64,000 nucleotides of DNA from contig NZ_LFLS01000016.1 of the NCBI RefSeq assembly GCF_001189915.1, forward strand, positions 62,001-126,000, given 5' to 3'. The notes beneath the pieces are model-generated. The model ran no database searches. It was not told the origin of the DNA and saw only the letters and a list, made by a program, of their open reading frames with translations. The translations under genes and the position numbers were made by a program. Positions 36,266-45,124 of this stretch are shown here, piece by piece (position 1 is the first letter of the stretch; each line of letters begins with the position of its first letter). The stretch is from Herbaspirillum autotrophicum. GTDB taxonomy: Bacteria > Pseudomonadota > Gammaproteobacteria > Burkholderiales > Burkholderiaceae_D.

Positions 36266-36649
36266 ATGATGAACAAACATTTCAAAACGAAAATGGCATA
36301 TCTGCTTGTGACGGGATTGTTGGCGTCCCTGTCGTGGGCGCAGAACAAACCCGAAGCGAAAACTGACAGGCCTACCCATGCCCGCAAGGACGGTACCCAT
36401 GATTTCGGGGTGCAATACATGTCTGCCAACAATGACCGATGCGGCAGTGCGCCGCGATCCAATACCCGCAACATAACCCGGATCAGCAAGCTCAAAGGGC
36501 ACTGGCTGGCAGACGATGCATGCGGCGTGATCAACGGCAACCAGGTCACCGTGTATTACCCGGAAGCGACTGAAATTACGCCGTTGGATGACTGGCTGGC
36601 GGGTGCCAACATGGAAACGTTCTATTCGCTGGATGCGGATAAGAAGTAG
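36266..36649 (+). CDS. Small secreted protein of unknown function
   Basis: A 127-residue protein with a clear signal peptide (KMAYLLVTGLLASLSWAQ, cleavage near residue 26). The mature part is polar and has two cysteines (DRCGSAPR and DDACGVING) that could form a disulfide in the periplasm. I recognise no domain. MM at the start allows ATG 36266 or 36269, and no strong Shine-Dalgarno is visible. It stands alone between the importer terminator and the Fic gene. Confidence 0.65.
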   Translation: MMNKHFKTKMAYLLVTGLLASLSWAQNKPEAKTDRPTHARKDGTHDFGVQYMSANNDRCGSAPRSNTRNITRISKLKGHWLADDACGVINGNQVTVYYPEATEITPLDDWLAGANMETFYSLDADKK

Positions 36650-36751
36650 CGTTGCCACTCCAATATGTGAAATGAACGGAAAATACTCACCGCAGTGAAA
36701 TCATATTTCCACACAGAAAATTCGATCTTTTCGCGTTGCAAATTCAGTTTA

Positions 36752-36780
36752 TGCGGTGAATCCCCGTCTTAATCACCGCA
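36752..36780. promoter_or_regulatory. Fic-gene operator 1
   Basis: TGCGGTGA (36752-36759) and TCACCGCA (36773-36780) are perfect 8 bp arms of a 29 bp inverted repeat. A second copy of the same size lies exactly 53 bp downstream, about five helical turns. A shorter related palindrome, TCACCGCAGTGA, is at 36687-36698. Confidence 0.75.
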
Positions 36781-36804
36781 AAATATGCAGTGATTAATTG
36801 TCAA

Positions 36805-36833
36805 TGCGGTGAATCCGGCGCATAATCACCGCA
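36805..36833. promoter_or_regulatory. Fic-gene operator 2, touching the start codon
   Basis: TGCGGTGA (36805-36812) and TCACCGCA (36826-36833) repeat the arms of operator 1. The last A is the first base of the ATG at 36833, so a bound protein would cover the translation start region or the transcription start. This suggests tight autoregulation. Confidence 0.75.
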
Positions 36834-37945
36834 TGAATCGCGGAGAAAAAATCTATATATGGCAACTTTCCGAATGGCCGCAATGGTCGTTCGACTTGCT
36901 GCGACTGACGCCAGCATTGAGCGAGGTCAGTCTGGCGCAAGGCATGTTGCTCGGTCGCCTTACCGATGTCGGAATGGCGCCACGCGAACTGGCCAGTCTG
37001 GCGGCATTGACCGATGACATCGTCAACACCAGCGCCATCGAAGGCGAACACCTCAATGTTGAATCGGTCCGTTCTTCTCTGGCACGCCGGCTCGGCGTAG
37101 ACATCGGCGCCATTGCGCCGGCTGACCGCCACGTCGATGGCATGGTCGACATGATCCTCGACGCCACTACCGCATTCGACCGGCCGCTAACCAAAGCGCG
37201 TCTTTTCAGCTGGCATGCTGCACTGTTTCCAACCGCGCACAGTGGCCTCAACAAAATCGATGTCGGCACATGGCGCGGTGCTGCCAGCGATCCCATGCAA
37301 GTTGTGTCGGGCCCATACGGCAGACAGAAAATCCACTTCGAAGCACCACCGGCGAACCGGCTGGATGCAGAAACAGATCGCTTTCTTGCATGGCTCAACA
37401 ACGACTTTAGTCAGCCGCCGCTGATCAAGGCCGGACTCGCTCATCTGTGGTTCGTAACCTTGCATCCGTTCGACGACGGCAATGGGCGCATTGCGCGCGC
37501 CATCGGTGATTTGCTGCTGGCCAAAGCAGATGGCAGTCCGCAGCGGTTTTACAGTTTGTCTTCGCAAATCCAGCGTGACCGGAAAGCGTATTACGACATC
37601 CTGGAACGCACACAAAAGGGAAGCATGGATGTCACCGCCTGGCTGACATGGTTTCTCGCGGCACTGAAACAAGCGCTGAACAATGCCCATACAACGCTTG
37701 ATGCGGTATTGAGCAAAGCACGCTTCTGGCAACGCTGGGCAGAGACACCGATGAATGAGCGGCAAATCAAAGTGCTCAATAAATTGCTCGATGGTTTCGA
37801 CGGCAAGCTGACCAGTTCAAGGTGGGCCGCCATTGCCAAGTGTTCTGCCGATACCGCGTTGCGTGATATCAATGAATTGGTGCGGGCAGGTGTGCTGCGC
37901 AGGGCTGAAGGGGGCGGGCGCAGCACCGCTTATGAATTGATGTAG
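36833..37945 (+). CDS. Fic-domain protein with N-terminal inhibitory helix and C-terminal winged helix
   Basis: A 370-residue Fic protein, probably an AMP-transferase acting on a protein target. The Fic core motif is HPFDDGNGRIARAI (about residues 210-223). TSAIEGE near residue 67 matches the inhibitory helix motif (S/T)xxxE(G/N), placed N-terminally as in class II Fic proteins, so activity is self-restrained. The last 70 residues (SSRWAAIAKCSADTALRDIN, GVLRRAEGGGRSTAYEL) form a winged helix likely to bind DNA. The ATG at 36833 is preferred; an in-frame GTG at 36809 lies inside operator 2. No separate antitoxin gene is seen, as expected for class II. Confidence 0.88.
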   Translation: MNRGEKIYIWQLSEWPQWSFDLLRLTPALSEVSLAQGMLLGRLTDVGMAPRELASLAALTDDIVNTSAIEGEHLNVESVRSSLARRLGVDIGAIAPADRHVDGMVDMILDATTAFDRPLTKARLFSWHAALFPTAHSGLNKIDVGTWRGAASDPMQVVSGPYGRQKIHFEAPPANRLDAETDRFLAWLNNDFSQPPLIKAGLAHLWFVTLHPFDDGNGRIARAIGDLLLAKADGSPQRFYSLSSQIQRDRKAYYDILERTQKGSMDVTAWLTWFLAALKQALNNAHTTLDAVLSKARFWQRWAETPMNERQIKVLNKLLDGFDGKLTSSRWAAIAKCSADTALRDINELVRAGVLRRAEGGGRSTAYELM

Positions 37946-37984
37946 TGCACGCCGTCAGACGGTATCCGCGATGGCGATCAAACA

Positions 37985-38016
37985 AAAAATGCTCTGATTT
38001 CGATCAGAGCATTTTT
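37985..38016. terminator. Strong bidirectional terminator (Fic / binding protein)
   Basis: AAAAATGCTCTGAT and ATCAGAGCATTTTT form perfect 14 bp arms with a TTCG loop. A- and T-tracts on both sides let it serve both convergent genes. Confidence 0.9.
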
Positions 38017-38044
38017 ACATTCCAGTCCAATACGCAACAACTGT

Positions 38045-39049
38045 TTACTTGACCTGCGAGACAAATTCATCCGTGTAGGTCTCGGCCAGATTGATGCGCT
38101 TGCCTTTGATGTTCGCATTGAAACCGGCCATCACTTTCAATACAGTTTCCGGACCACCTGGCGGCATCTTCCCGTCCTTGGAATACATTTGAATCGATGC
38201 TTTCAACGCCTCGATATATAACGCCTTGTTGCCGCCGTAATAATCCACAGGCATCTTGTCGGCAATTTCCGCTGCCGTATGCGAATGAATGAATTGCAGC
38301 GTTCTCACAAAGGCGCGCGACAGCTTGAGCGCGGTCTCTTTGTTATCCCGTGCCCATGAACTTTGTACATATAAACTGGAGGCCGGATACAGTCCGCCGA
38401 GTGCGGCCTTGGTACCCTCGACGCTGCTCAGATCAACCAGCACCTTGGCTTCGCCGCTGGCGCGCAAAATCGACGTGGTTGGTTCGGTAGTCCATGCAAC
38501 ATCCACACGTTTTTGCTTGAGCGCAGCAAAGAGAGTATTGCCGGCGCCAATCGGCAGCATCGAGTAATCACTGGTTTTCAAACCGTACCGCGAAGCCAGA
38601 TAGTGGCCGAGAAATGTCGACGAAGATCCAAGCCCGGTAACGCCAAGCGTGCGTCCTTTGATATCGCCCATATTCTTGATCTGAGCCGCAGCATCGGTGC
38701 GCACCATTTCCATGCCACCCGGCACCACACCAAACAGCACGATGCTCTGGATTTTTTTGCCTTTGCTCTGCAAATCAATCGTGTGGTCATAAAATCCCAC
38801 TACCGCATGCGCAGCGCCGGCCAGCAACTGGTTCTCGGCATCGACGCCCGCCTGTTGCGATTGCAGCTCGACGTCCAAGCCCTCGTCCTTGAAATAACCC
38901 AGATTCTCAGTGAGCTTGGGTGGCAGGTAAATGAGCTTGTTGATACCACCGACGATGATGATGATTTTTTCGGCGGCCAGCGTATTGGCACTGAGGATGG
39001 TTGCCGCCGAAACAACGGCGGCCATGGCGAGTGTTTTCAGAAATGGCAT
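38045..39049 (-). CDS. Orphan periplasmic binding protein, SsuA/NMT1-like
   Basis: A 334-residue binding protein with a signal peptide ending ANTLAAE. GYFKDEGLDVELQSQQAGVDA and GRTLGVTGLGSSSTF are usual for the nitrate/sulfonate/taurine/thiamine-precursor group. No permease or ATPase gene adjoins it, so it must borrow a membrane partner from elsewhere. It is the last of a series of minus-strand genes behind the GMC oxidoreductase, but a terminator at 39168-39198 separates it from the gene upstream. The ligand is unknown. Confidence 0.85.
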   Translation of the reverse strand: MPFLKTLAMAAVVSAATILSANTLAAEKIIIIVGGINKLIYLPPKLTENLGYFKDEGLDVELQSQQAGVDAENQLLAGAAHAVVGFYDHTIDLQSKGKKIQSIVLFGVVPGGMEMVRTDAAAQIKNMGDIKGRTLGVTGLGSSSTFLGHYLASRYGLKTSDYSMLPIGAGNTLFAALKQKRVDVAWTTEPTTSILRASGEAKVLVDLSSVEGTKAALGGLYPASSLYVQSSWARDNKETALKLSRAFVRTLQFIHSHTAAEIADKMPVDYYGGNKALYIEALKASIQMYSKDGKMPPGGPETVLKVMAGFNANIKGKRINLAETYTDEFVSQVK

Positions 39050-39167
39050 TTCCAGTCTCCTTGTTCGTTATGAATCTACGATAGCAGAAATGGGAAATGC
39101 GGGTGGGATGGCCGGGGTCTTGCCAACCAATAGCGGTGTTCGATATTTCGGGCGGCTTTACAAAACG

Positions 39168-39198
39168 ACAAAAGCCAATCTTGGGTTGGCTTTTGTCA
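39168..39198 (-). terminator. Rho-independent terminator after the outer-membrane gene
   Basis: GACAAAAGCCAA and TTGGCTTTTGTC are perfect 12 bp arms around a 7-base loop; read on the minus strand a T-rich stretch follows. It ends the transcript from 40134. Confidence 0.8.
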
Positions 39199-39282
39199 TT
39201 TACCGCATTACAGATTTAATCTTTCGTCATGTACGCTATGCGATTCGTATCTTCCGCGTACTTGCCTCGCACTGCATGCACC

Positions 39283-40134
39283 TCAATAGGCATACAACAA
39301 GCGCAATGCCAGGGTATCGAATTTGGGTCCATTTTCGACCTGCAGATCCTGACTGTATTGCGCTTGTAATTGCCACTGCCTGGTCAGAAACGAGGCCAAT
39401 GTCAGGGTCGCATTGGTATCTCGTTTACTACCGGCCAGCGTCACACCATTCAACGACTCTTTCGCCCCGACCGTGTAGCGCAGCGACGCCGCCAGATGGG
39501 TTGCTTCGCTGACGTGGTAGCGCAAATGCACAAACGCACGCGCCATTGCGTCTTTGCTTGATCCGGTATCTCGCCGGTCCTGATAAAACTCGGTCTGTCC
39601 AATTAGATCGATAGTCCATTTGGGCGCCAGCGTTTTGATGTAGCCAACCTGAAAGTCGGCCGCCCAGCGATTATCGCTGATCGCAAAACCTTTATTCTTT
39701 TCAGCGCCGGTCGGCGCAGTAACGAAGACCGAGTATCCAAGATGCTCGCCGCCGGCCAGATCAGCGATGGTCCACAACGTACCGCCGAAAATGACATCGC
39801 CGATACCGGTGCTGCTGGTGTCGGCCAGTCCATTCTTTTGCGTCGCGTACGGAATGATGATCTGCGGATCGATGGTGTACCCACCCAACTTCATGAAATG
39901 CACCTGACGAAACAAACCCAGCTTCACGTTCAGGTCGAGATCTCTGGGCAAGGCAACTTTATTGCCGCCGGCGTAGACGTCATCGGCGCGTATCTGTTGC
40001 GCATACACCATCGAGAGATTGGTACCGGCCGGCAGCGCCGTGTAGTCTCCGGGATCCGGAGTGGTGGCGGCGCGCGCCATGTTGGCGGTCATGGTTAACA
40101 TCACGGCCAGCGTGATTTTGGTCAGCTTATGCAT
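39283..40134 (-). CDS. Outer-membrane beta-barrel protein, phenol-degradation MetA-pathway family
   Basis: A 283-residue protein with a signal peptide (TANMARA-ATTP) and alternating beta strands through to a C-terminal LALRLLYAY, with an aromatic last residue as in outer-membrane barrels. PDPGDYTALPAGTNLSMVY and GIGDVIFGGTLW fit the MetA-pathway (Pfam Phenol_MetA_deg) family, which is linked to uptake of aromatic or hydrophobic compounds. It lies downstream of the GMC oxidoreductase on the same strand and may help that substrate enter. Confidence 0.82.
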   Translation of the reverse strand: MHKLTKITLAVMLTMTANMARAATTPDPGDYTALPAGTNLSMVYAQQIRADDVYAGGNKVALPRDLDLNVKLGLFRQVHFMKLGGYTIDPQIIIPYATQKNGLADTSSTGIGDVIFGGTLWTIADLAGGEHLGYSVFVTAPTGAEKNKGFAISDNRWAADFQVGYIKTLAPKWTIDLIGQTEFYQDRRDTGSSKDAMARAFVHLRYHVSEATHLAASLRYTVGAKESLNGVTLAGSKRDTNATLTLASFLTRQWQLQAQYSQDLQVENGPKFDTLALRLLYAY

Positions 40135-40287
40135 GTGGCGACTCCCTTATCATCATTATTGTTTTCTGCAATGCGTCCTTGCGAAATCAAAGACGCAACA
40201 TCCCCCGGGAGAAATTTTTCTCGCGTTGCTCTCACAGGGGAAACAGGTTGCGCGTGCGTCTGACGACGAACGCTGCTGCGCACGGAA

Positions 40288-41973
40288 TCAGGCTTTGGCA
40301 GACGCCTTGATCATGTCTGCTGCTTTCTCAGCGATCATGATCACCGGCGCATTCGTATTGCCGGATGTCACCATTGGCATGATGGAGGCATCGGCTACGC
40401 GCAAACCGGTCACTCCGCGTACTTTGAGTTCGTGATTCACGACTGCCATTTTTGAATTTCCCATCGCGCAGGTACCGACCTGATGGTGATAGGACACCAC
40501 GGCGCTGCGACAATACTCCGCCAGTTGTTCATCCGTCGTCTTGTCTTCACCCGGATAAATTTCACGCCCGCGCCACTCGGCCAGTGCCGGCTGGTTGGCG
40601 ATCTTGCGCATCATCTTGATGCTGGTGATCAGTGTTTTGACGTCGTAATCTGTCGCCAGTACATTCGGGTCCAAATGCAGCGGATCGTTGACGCTGGCCC
40701 CGGTCAGGCGCAACTCGCCGCGGCTGCTCGGTGTGACGCCAGCAGCGCTGAGCGTAAACGCGTTACCGGTGCCTGCTTGTCCCGGCGCGTAGTAAGGCAC
40801 ATTAAAAAACAGCGGCTGCATGTCAGGCCCGGGCAATTTTTCATCCGACTTTGCAAACAACTGCGCGTGCAACACCTGAATGCCTGGATCATCTGGTGCG
40901 GGAATCTCTTTCTTGCCTTCGTAAATGACCGGCAACAAATTATGGTCATGCAAATTCTTGCCGACACCCGGCAGATGATGCACCACCGGAATGTTGAATT
41001 TGCGCAGTTGCTTTTCATCGCCGATGCCGGACAACATCAACACCCGTGGCGACTCGATAGTGCCACCGCTCAATATCACTTCCTTGCGCACCATTACCTG
41101 TTGCAGCTTGCCATCCTGTTCGTAGACGATACCGCTGCAACGTTTGCCGTCAAACGTCACTTTGTGCACCCGCGCATTGGTGATCAGGCTCAGGTTGCTG
41201 CGCTCCAGTGCCGGCCGCAAGAAGGCTACTGCGGTACTCTGCCGTTTGCCATCCTTGGTGTTGAGATGATTAAAGCCGACGCCGTAGATATCCGCGCCGT
41301 TATGGTCAGGGTTGTACGGATGACCCGCTTGCACTGCTGCATCCACCATCGCCTTGGTGACGACATGCGGTTTGTAGTTCACCGTAACATGCAACGGGCC
41401 ACCCTGACCGTGAAAGGCATTTGCGCCCAGTTCATAGTCTTCTGATTTTTTGAAGTAGGGCAGGACACTCTGGTAGCCCCATCCTTTGTTGCCGGCTTTT
41501 TCCCAAGCGTCGTAAACAGAGGCGTGACCACGGACATAAATCATGCCGTTTAACGAACTGCTGCCGCCCAGCGTCTTGCCACGCGGCCAGAATAAAGAGC
41601 GGTTATTCGCATGCTTTTGCGGAACGGTGTCATATGCCCAATCGTATGCGGTCTTCCACAATTCGATCAAACGAATCGGCGTCGAGATGACTTCTGAATT
41701 GTCGGGGCCGCCCGCTTCCAGCAACAAGACCCTGACCGCCCGATCTTCGGTGAGGCGATTGGCCAGCACGCAACCGGCCGATCCTGCTCCCACGATGATG
41801 TAATCGAACGTCCCGTTCTTGTCTTCGGCAGCGTTGACTTTAGCGCCCGCCATCAGGCCACCAACCATCAACGTGCCGCTGGCGACGCCCACCGACTTGA
41901 TGAAACGACGACGGCTGAATACCGGCTGGCTGCTATCGTCACCAGTGTTTTTTATATCTTTTGATTCTTTCAT
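40288..41973 (-). CDS. Tat-exported GMC-family oxidoreductase (alcohol/choline dehydrogenase type)
   Basis: A 561-residue FAD enzyme of the glucose-methanol-choline family. After a Tat leader (SRRRFIKSVGVASGTLMVGG) the FAD motif is YIIVGAGSAGCVLANRLTED; WPRGKTLGGSSSLNGMIYVR and the catalytic His in SYHHQVGTCAMG follow. The start at 41973 has AGGAG nearby; a longer reading lacks a Shine-Dalgarno. Most GMC enzymes of this subgroup are cytoplasmic, so a Tat leader points to periplasmic oxidation of an alcohol, perhaps a glycol or polyol. The aldehyde dehydrogenase just upstream is the natural next step. Confidence 0.9.
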   Translation of the reverse strand: MKESKDIKNTGDDSSQPVFSRRRFIKSVGVASGTLMVGGLMAGAKVNAAEDKNGTFDYIIVGAGSAGCVLANRLTEDRAVRVLLLEAGGPDNSEVISTPIRLIELWKTAYDWAYDTVPQKHANNRSLFWPRGKTLGGSSSLNGMIYVRGHASVYDAWEKAGNKGWGYQSVLPYFKKSEDYELGANAFHGQGGPLHVTVNYKPHVVTKAMVDAAVQAGHPYNPDHNGADIYGVGFNHLNTKDGKRQSTAVAFLRPALERSNLSLITNARVHKVTFDGKRCSGIVYEQDGKLQQVMVRKEVILSGGTIESPRVLMLSGIGDEKQLRKFNIPVVHHLPGVGKNLHDHNLLPVIYEGKKEIPAPDDPGIQVLHAQLFAKSDEKLPGPDMQPLFFNVPYYAPGQAGTGNAFTLSAAGVTPSSRGELRLTGASVNDPLHLDPNVLATDYDVKTLITSIKMMRKIANQPALAEWRGREIYPGEDKTTDEQLAEYCRSAVVSYHHQVGTCAMGNSKMAVVNHELKVRGVTGLRVADASIMPMVTSGNTNAPVIMIAEKAADMIKASAKA

Positions 41974-42100
41974 GTCATCTCCTGAGAATATTTTTATAAA
42001 TTTACTCACCACACTCTTTGGTATTGACGCCATTCCCGACCGGGCCTGTCACTGATGTGACGGGCCGGCAGAATAGGTTACTGCCGCAATGGGCAAGATT

Positions 42101-43552
42101 TCATCGCATCAACACGGTGATCACTTTTTCTTCCGTATAGGCCAGCACGCCTGCCAGACCACACTCGCGGCCGATACCACTGGACTTGACGCCACCCCAC
42201 GGCAAACCCGGGTCAATCGGCGCCCAGCAGTTAATGCCGACCGCGCCGGCTTTGACTGCCTGCGCTACCTTGTGTGCGCGGGCCAGATTGTTGGTCCACA
42301 CCGTGGCCCCCAATCCATATTGGCTGTCATTGGCAATCGCCACTGCTTCCTGTTCGGTATCAAACGCAATGATGGTGCCGACCGGGCCAAAAATTTCTTC
42401 GCGTGCAATCGTCATTTGATTGGACGCATTGCCGAAGATGGTCGGTTTGATGAAATAGCCGGTGCCGTGATCGCTGACGCCGCCGGCCAGCAAGGTCGCG
42501 CCTTCTTCAATCCCTTTTTTGATGTAGGCGTTGATGTTGTCGAACTGCTTGCGTTTTGCCACGGCCCCCATTTGAATGCCGTCTGCGCCAGGGTCGCCAA
42601 CGGTAATCGAGGAGGCGATGTCTGCCAATGTCCTGGAGAATTTTTCAGCGATCTCGCGTTGCACCAGAATTCGCGAACCTGAAGCGCAAACCTGTCCCTG
42701 ATTGAAGAACAAACCCATGGCGCAGCCTTGCGCGGCCTGTTCCAGATCGGCGTCGCCAAACACAATCTGCGGGCTCTTTCCACCCAGCTCAAGTGAAACC
42801 CGCTTGAAGGTCGCACCGGCAATTTGCTGGATCGCGCGACCTACCGCCGGGCTGCCGGTAAAGGTGACTTTATCGACATCCGGATGCTCACACAAAGCAG
42901 TGCCGACCACATTGCCGTAACCGGTGACAACGTTGACTACGCCATCCGGGAAACCGGCTTCCTTGCAGAGTTTTGCCAGATGCAGGGCGGACTCGGGAGT
43001 TTCTTCTGCCGGTTTGATCACGACGGTGCATCCGGCCGCCAGCAGCGGGCCGATTTTCCAGCAAGTGATCATGAACGGCGTATTCCACGGCACGATGGCC
43101 GCCACCACACCGACCGGATTGCGCTGTGTATAAGACAAGGTCTTCTGCCCCATATAGCCATCGGTGGGGATGGTTCGCCCTTCAATTTTGTCCGCCCAGC
43201 CGGCGGCGTTGCGCAAGGTGCCAATGCCATTCGGCACATCCAGCAGCATCGCCTCGCGTACCGGGCGGCCAATGGCGTTGGCGTCAAATGCGGCGATCAA
43301 CTGCGCATCGCGCTCCACCAGCTCGGCCAGCCGATGCAACAAACTGCTACGCCGCACGCCGGACAACTGGCCCCAGACGCCGCCGTCCAATTGTTCTCGC
43401 GCAGCCTGTACCGCCAGATCCACGTCAGCCTTGGTACCGGATGCAGAAGTAGCATAGATTTTTTCAGTTACCGGGCTGGTCAATGTGATGACTTCGCCAG
43501 CGACCGCCGGCACGGATTGACCGCTAATAAAGTGCAATAAGGTCTTGAGCAT
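42101..43552 (-). CDS. NAD(P)-dependent aldehyde dehydrogenase
   Basis: A 483-residue aldehyde dehydrogenase. The catalytic Glu is in SLELGGKSPQIVF, the cysteine in FFNQGQVCASGSRI, and the cofactor Asn in IVPWNTPFMITCWKIGP. EEIFGPVGTI near the C-terminus is usual. Betaine-, phenylacet- and vanillin-type enzymes share these motifs, so the substrate is open. It is transcribed before the GMC oxidoreductase with a 127 bp gap and is probably regulated by the LuxR-type protein upstream. Confidence 0.92.
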   Translation of the reverse strand: MLKTLLHFISGQSVPAVAGEVITLTSPVTEKIYATSASGTKADVDLAVQAAREQLDGGVWGQLSGVRRSSLLHRLAELVERDAQLIAAFDANAIGRPVREAMLLDVPNGIGTLRNAAGWADKIEGRTIPTDGYMGQKTLSYTQRNPVGVVAAIVPWNTPFMITCWKIGPLLAAGCTVVIKPAEETPESALHLAKLCKEAGFPDGVVNVVTGYGNVVGTALCEHPDVDKVTFTGSPAVGRAIQQIAGATFKRVSLELGGKSPQIVFGDADLEQAAQGCAMGLFFNQGQVCASGSRILVQREIAEKFSRTLADIASSITVGDPGADGIQMGAVAKRKQFDNINAYIKKGIEEGATLLAGGVSDHGTGYFIKPTIFGNASNQMTIAREEIFGPVGTIIAFDTEQEAVAIANDSQYGLGATVWTNNLARAHKVAQAVKAGAVGINCWAPIDPGLPWGGVKSSGIGRECGLAGVLAYTEEKVITVLMR

Positions 43553-43801
43553 ACTGTTGTCTCTTTGTTGTCATTGGCAGATCGGAACAGTCGCAGTCGC
43601 TCTGTTCTCATGACAACAGTATCCAAAGATTGGATCGCAATGGGTATTGCGAACATTCGCATATCCGCATGCTGCGGTGCATCGAAAAGTGCGCCACGCA
43701 CCGCATGCAGCGCAATGAATCAGCGTGGCGGGATCAACAGATAAGTGCCGCAGAGGTAATCGGTGCGCCGGACTTCTGCGGGCGTGACTAACGGCGGCTG
43801 A

Positions 43802-44638
43802 TTACGAATAGTGTTTGTGCAGAAGTGCGGAAAGCATGGCGATCATGCGGGCGGTGGAGCGCGCGTTAAGCTTGTCGCGTATGCTGCGCAGCGAATGGTC
43901 AACGGTGGAAAAAGAGCGGTTCAGGTGGCGTGCGATTTCCTTGTAACTCATACCCTGCACCACCAGCCGTGCCACCTTCAATTCAGCCGGTGTCAGTTTC
44001 ACGGGCAGCTCAGCGGCCTGAACTGCCGGGACTTCGCGCTCATCCGCTTCATCATGAATAATGGCGAATATGGGGCTCAGTACATTCGTTGCGAATTCGC
44101 TGATTTGCTCACATTGGTCATAACGCCAACGATTTCTTTCGCGTGCCCAATCGCAACAGATGATACCGATGGGCATATCGCCATCACGTAACGAGATGGC
44201 GAGCTTGGACTGCGTATTAAGGGAAAGCAATTGCGCACGCAGCGGCAAGGTGAAGCGCCGGTCATCGCTGATACTTTCGAACAGCACCGCATTGCGGGAT
44301 TCCAATACGCTGCGAACGGAGGTCTCTTTGGCGTCAATCGCAACGCCGACTGAACTGGGTATCTTGGTGTCTTCCCGGATCGCTTCGGCCAGCGGCTTAT
44401 ATATGCCATGACCTTGGCTGGTGAAACCGCCATCGACGCGGTCAGCGTCAAACGTTCGTTGCAGCCATCCCAATGTCAGTTGCCAACAGGATTGAGCATC
44501 ATCCAGATGCAGCAATAAATGCGCAGCCAGGTCTGAAGAACCGGTAATGGCGCCTAAATGTCTGTCGCCGACAAGCGTATGGCGCAGCCGGCGTTGCGCC
44601 TGAACAATTGCCTCGTCATTCACTTGGATGTCCCACAA
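43802..44638 (-). CDS. LuxR-type regulator with GAF-like sensor domain
   Basis: A 278-residue regulator. The N-terminal 190 residues look like a GAF-type sensor (SVGVAIDAKETSVRSVLESR, KLAISLRDGDMPIGIICCDW) and the C-terminal LuxR helix-turn-helix is KLTPAELKVARLVVQGMSYK with IARHLNRSFSTVDHSLRSI. The only in-frame start codons are TTG at 44638 and GTG at 44623, neither with a good Shine-Dalgarno. It lies upstream of the aldehyde dehydrogenase and GMC genes on the same strand with a 250 bp gap in which I see no gene. It is the likely controller of that set. Confidence 0.83.
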   Translation of the reverse strand: MWDIQVNDEAIVQAQRRLRHTLVGDRHLGAITGSSDLAAHLLLHLDDAQSCWQLTLGWLQRTFDADRVDGGFTSQGHGIYKPLAEAIREDTKIPSSVGVAIDAKETSVRSVLESRNAVLFESISDDRRFTLPLRAQLLSLNTQSKLAISLRDGDMPIGIICCDWARERNRWRYDQCEQISEFATNVLSPIFAIIHDEADEREVPAVQAAELPVKLTPAELKVARLVVQGMSYKEIARHLNRSFSTVDHSLRSIRDKLNARSTARMIAMLSALLHKHYS

Positions 44639-44891
44639 TTCATTGCATCAACCAGAGAAAATAGTTTGCCCGCAGGAACGGAAACACGAACCGCTACAGT
44701 CACATACGTGTCTGTTACAGCCGATAACGAAAGCATCGCGGTGTCGATAAAATCGCTGCTCTGCCCACATACATACTGCACGCCCCAACGCATGCTCAAC
44801 ACCTTATGGACCCAATGCAGGTGCTCAAAATATCATAGTCCGACCAGTCGGTCGAATTTATTATTAATCAAAAGCCAGCACCTGGCAAATA

Positions 44892-45089
44892 TTATTTAAG
44901 CTCCCGCAAGTGCCGTTTGACAAGGCATGCCAAGCTATCCGGCACTCTCTCAGGGGACCTTCGGCACATGAATTTGCCATAAAAGTACATTCTCCATCGA
45001 CGTGCCCACTTGGCTTTGTATTTTTCCTTAAATTCAATCTTTTGATGAGTATCCTGAGATAGGTGTTCGAGGTAAGCATTCTTTCCCAA
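44892..45089 (-). CDS. Doubtful small basic ORF after the PepSY gene
   Basis: A 65-codon frame, or up to 75 codons if read from just after the PepSY stop, where it begins with the hydrophobic run KILAAILLVLG. The rest is very basic (KYKAKWARRWRMYFYGK, CRRSPERVP). The only start codons are TTG or CTG and there is no clear Shine-Dalgarno. It could be a small membrane protein of the iron operon, a decayed gene or chance. A competing 81-codon frame on the same strand is even less protein-like. The rest of the 44639-45124 stretch shows nothing I can identify. Confidence 0.3.
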   Translation of the reverse strand: MGKNAYLEHLSQDTHQKIEFKEKYKAKWARRWRMYFYGKFMCRRSPERVPDSLACLVKRHLRELK

Positions 45090-45124
45090 GACCAGGAGGA
45101 TGGCCGCAAGAATCTTTCGCTAGA

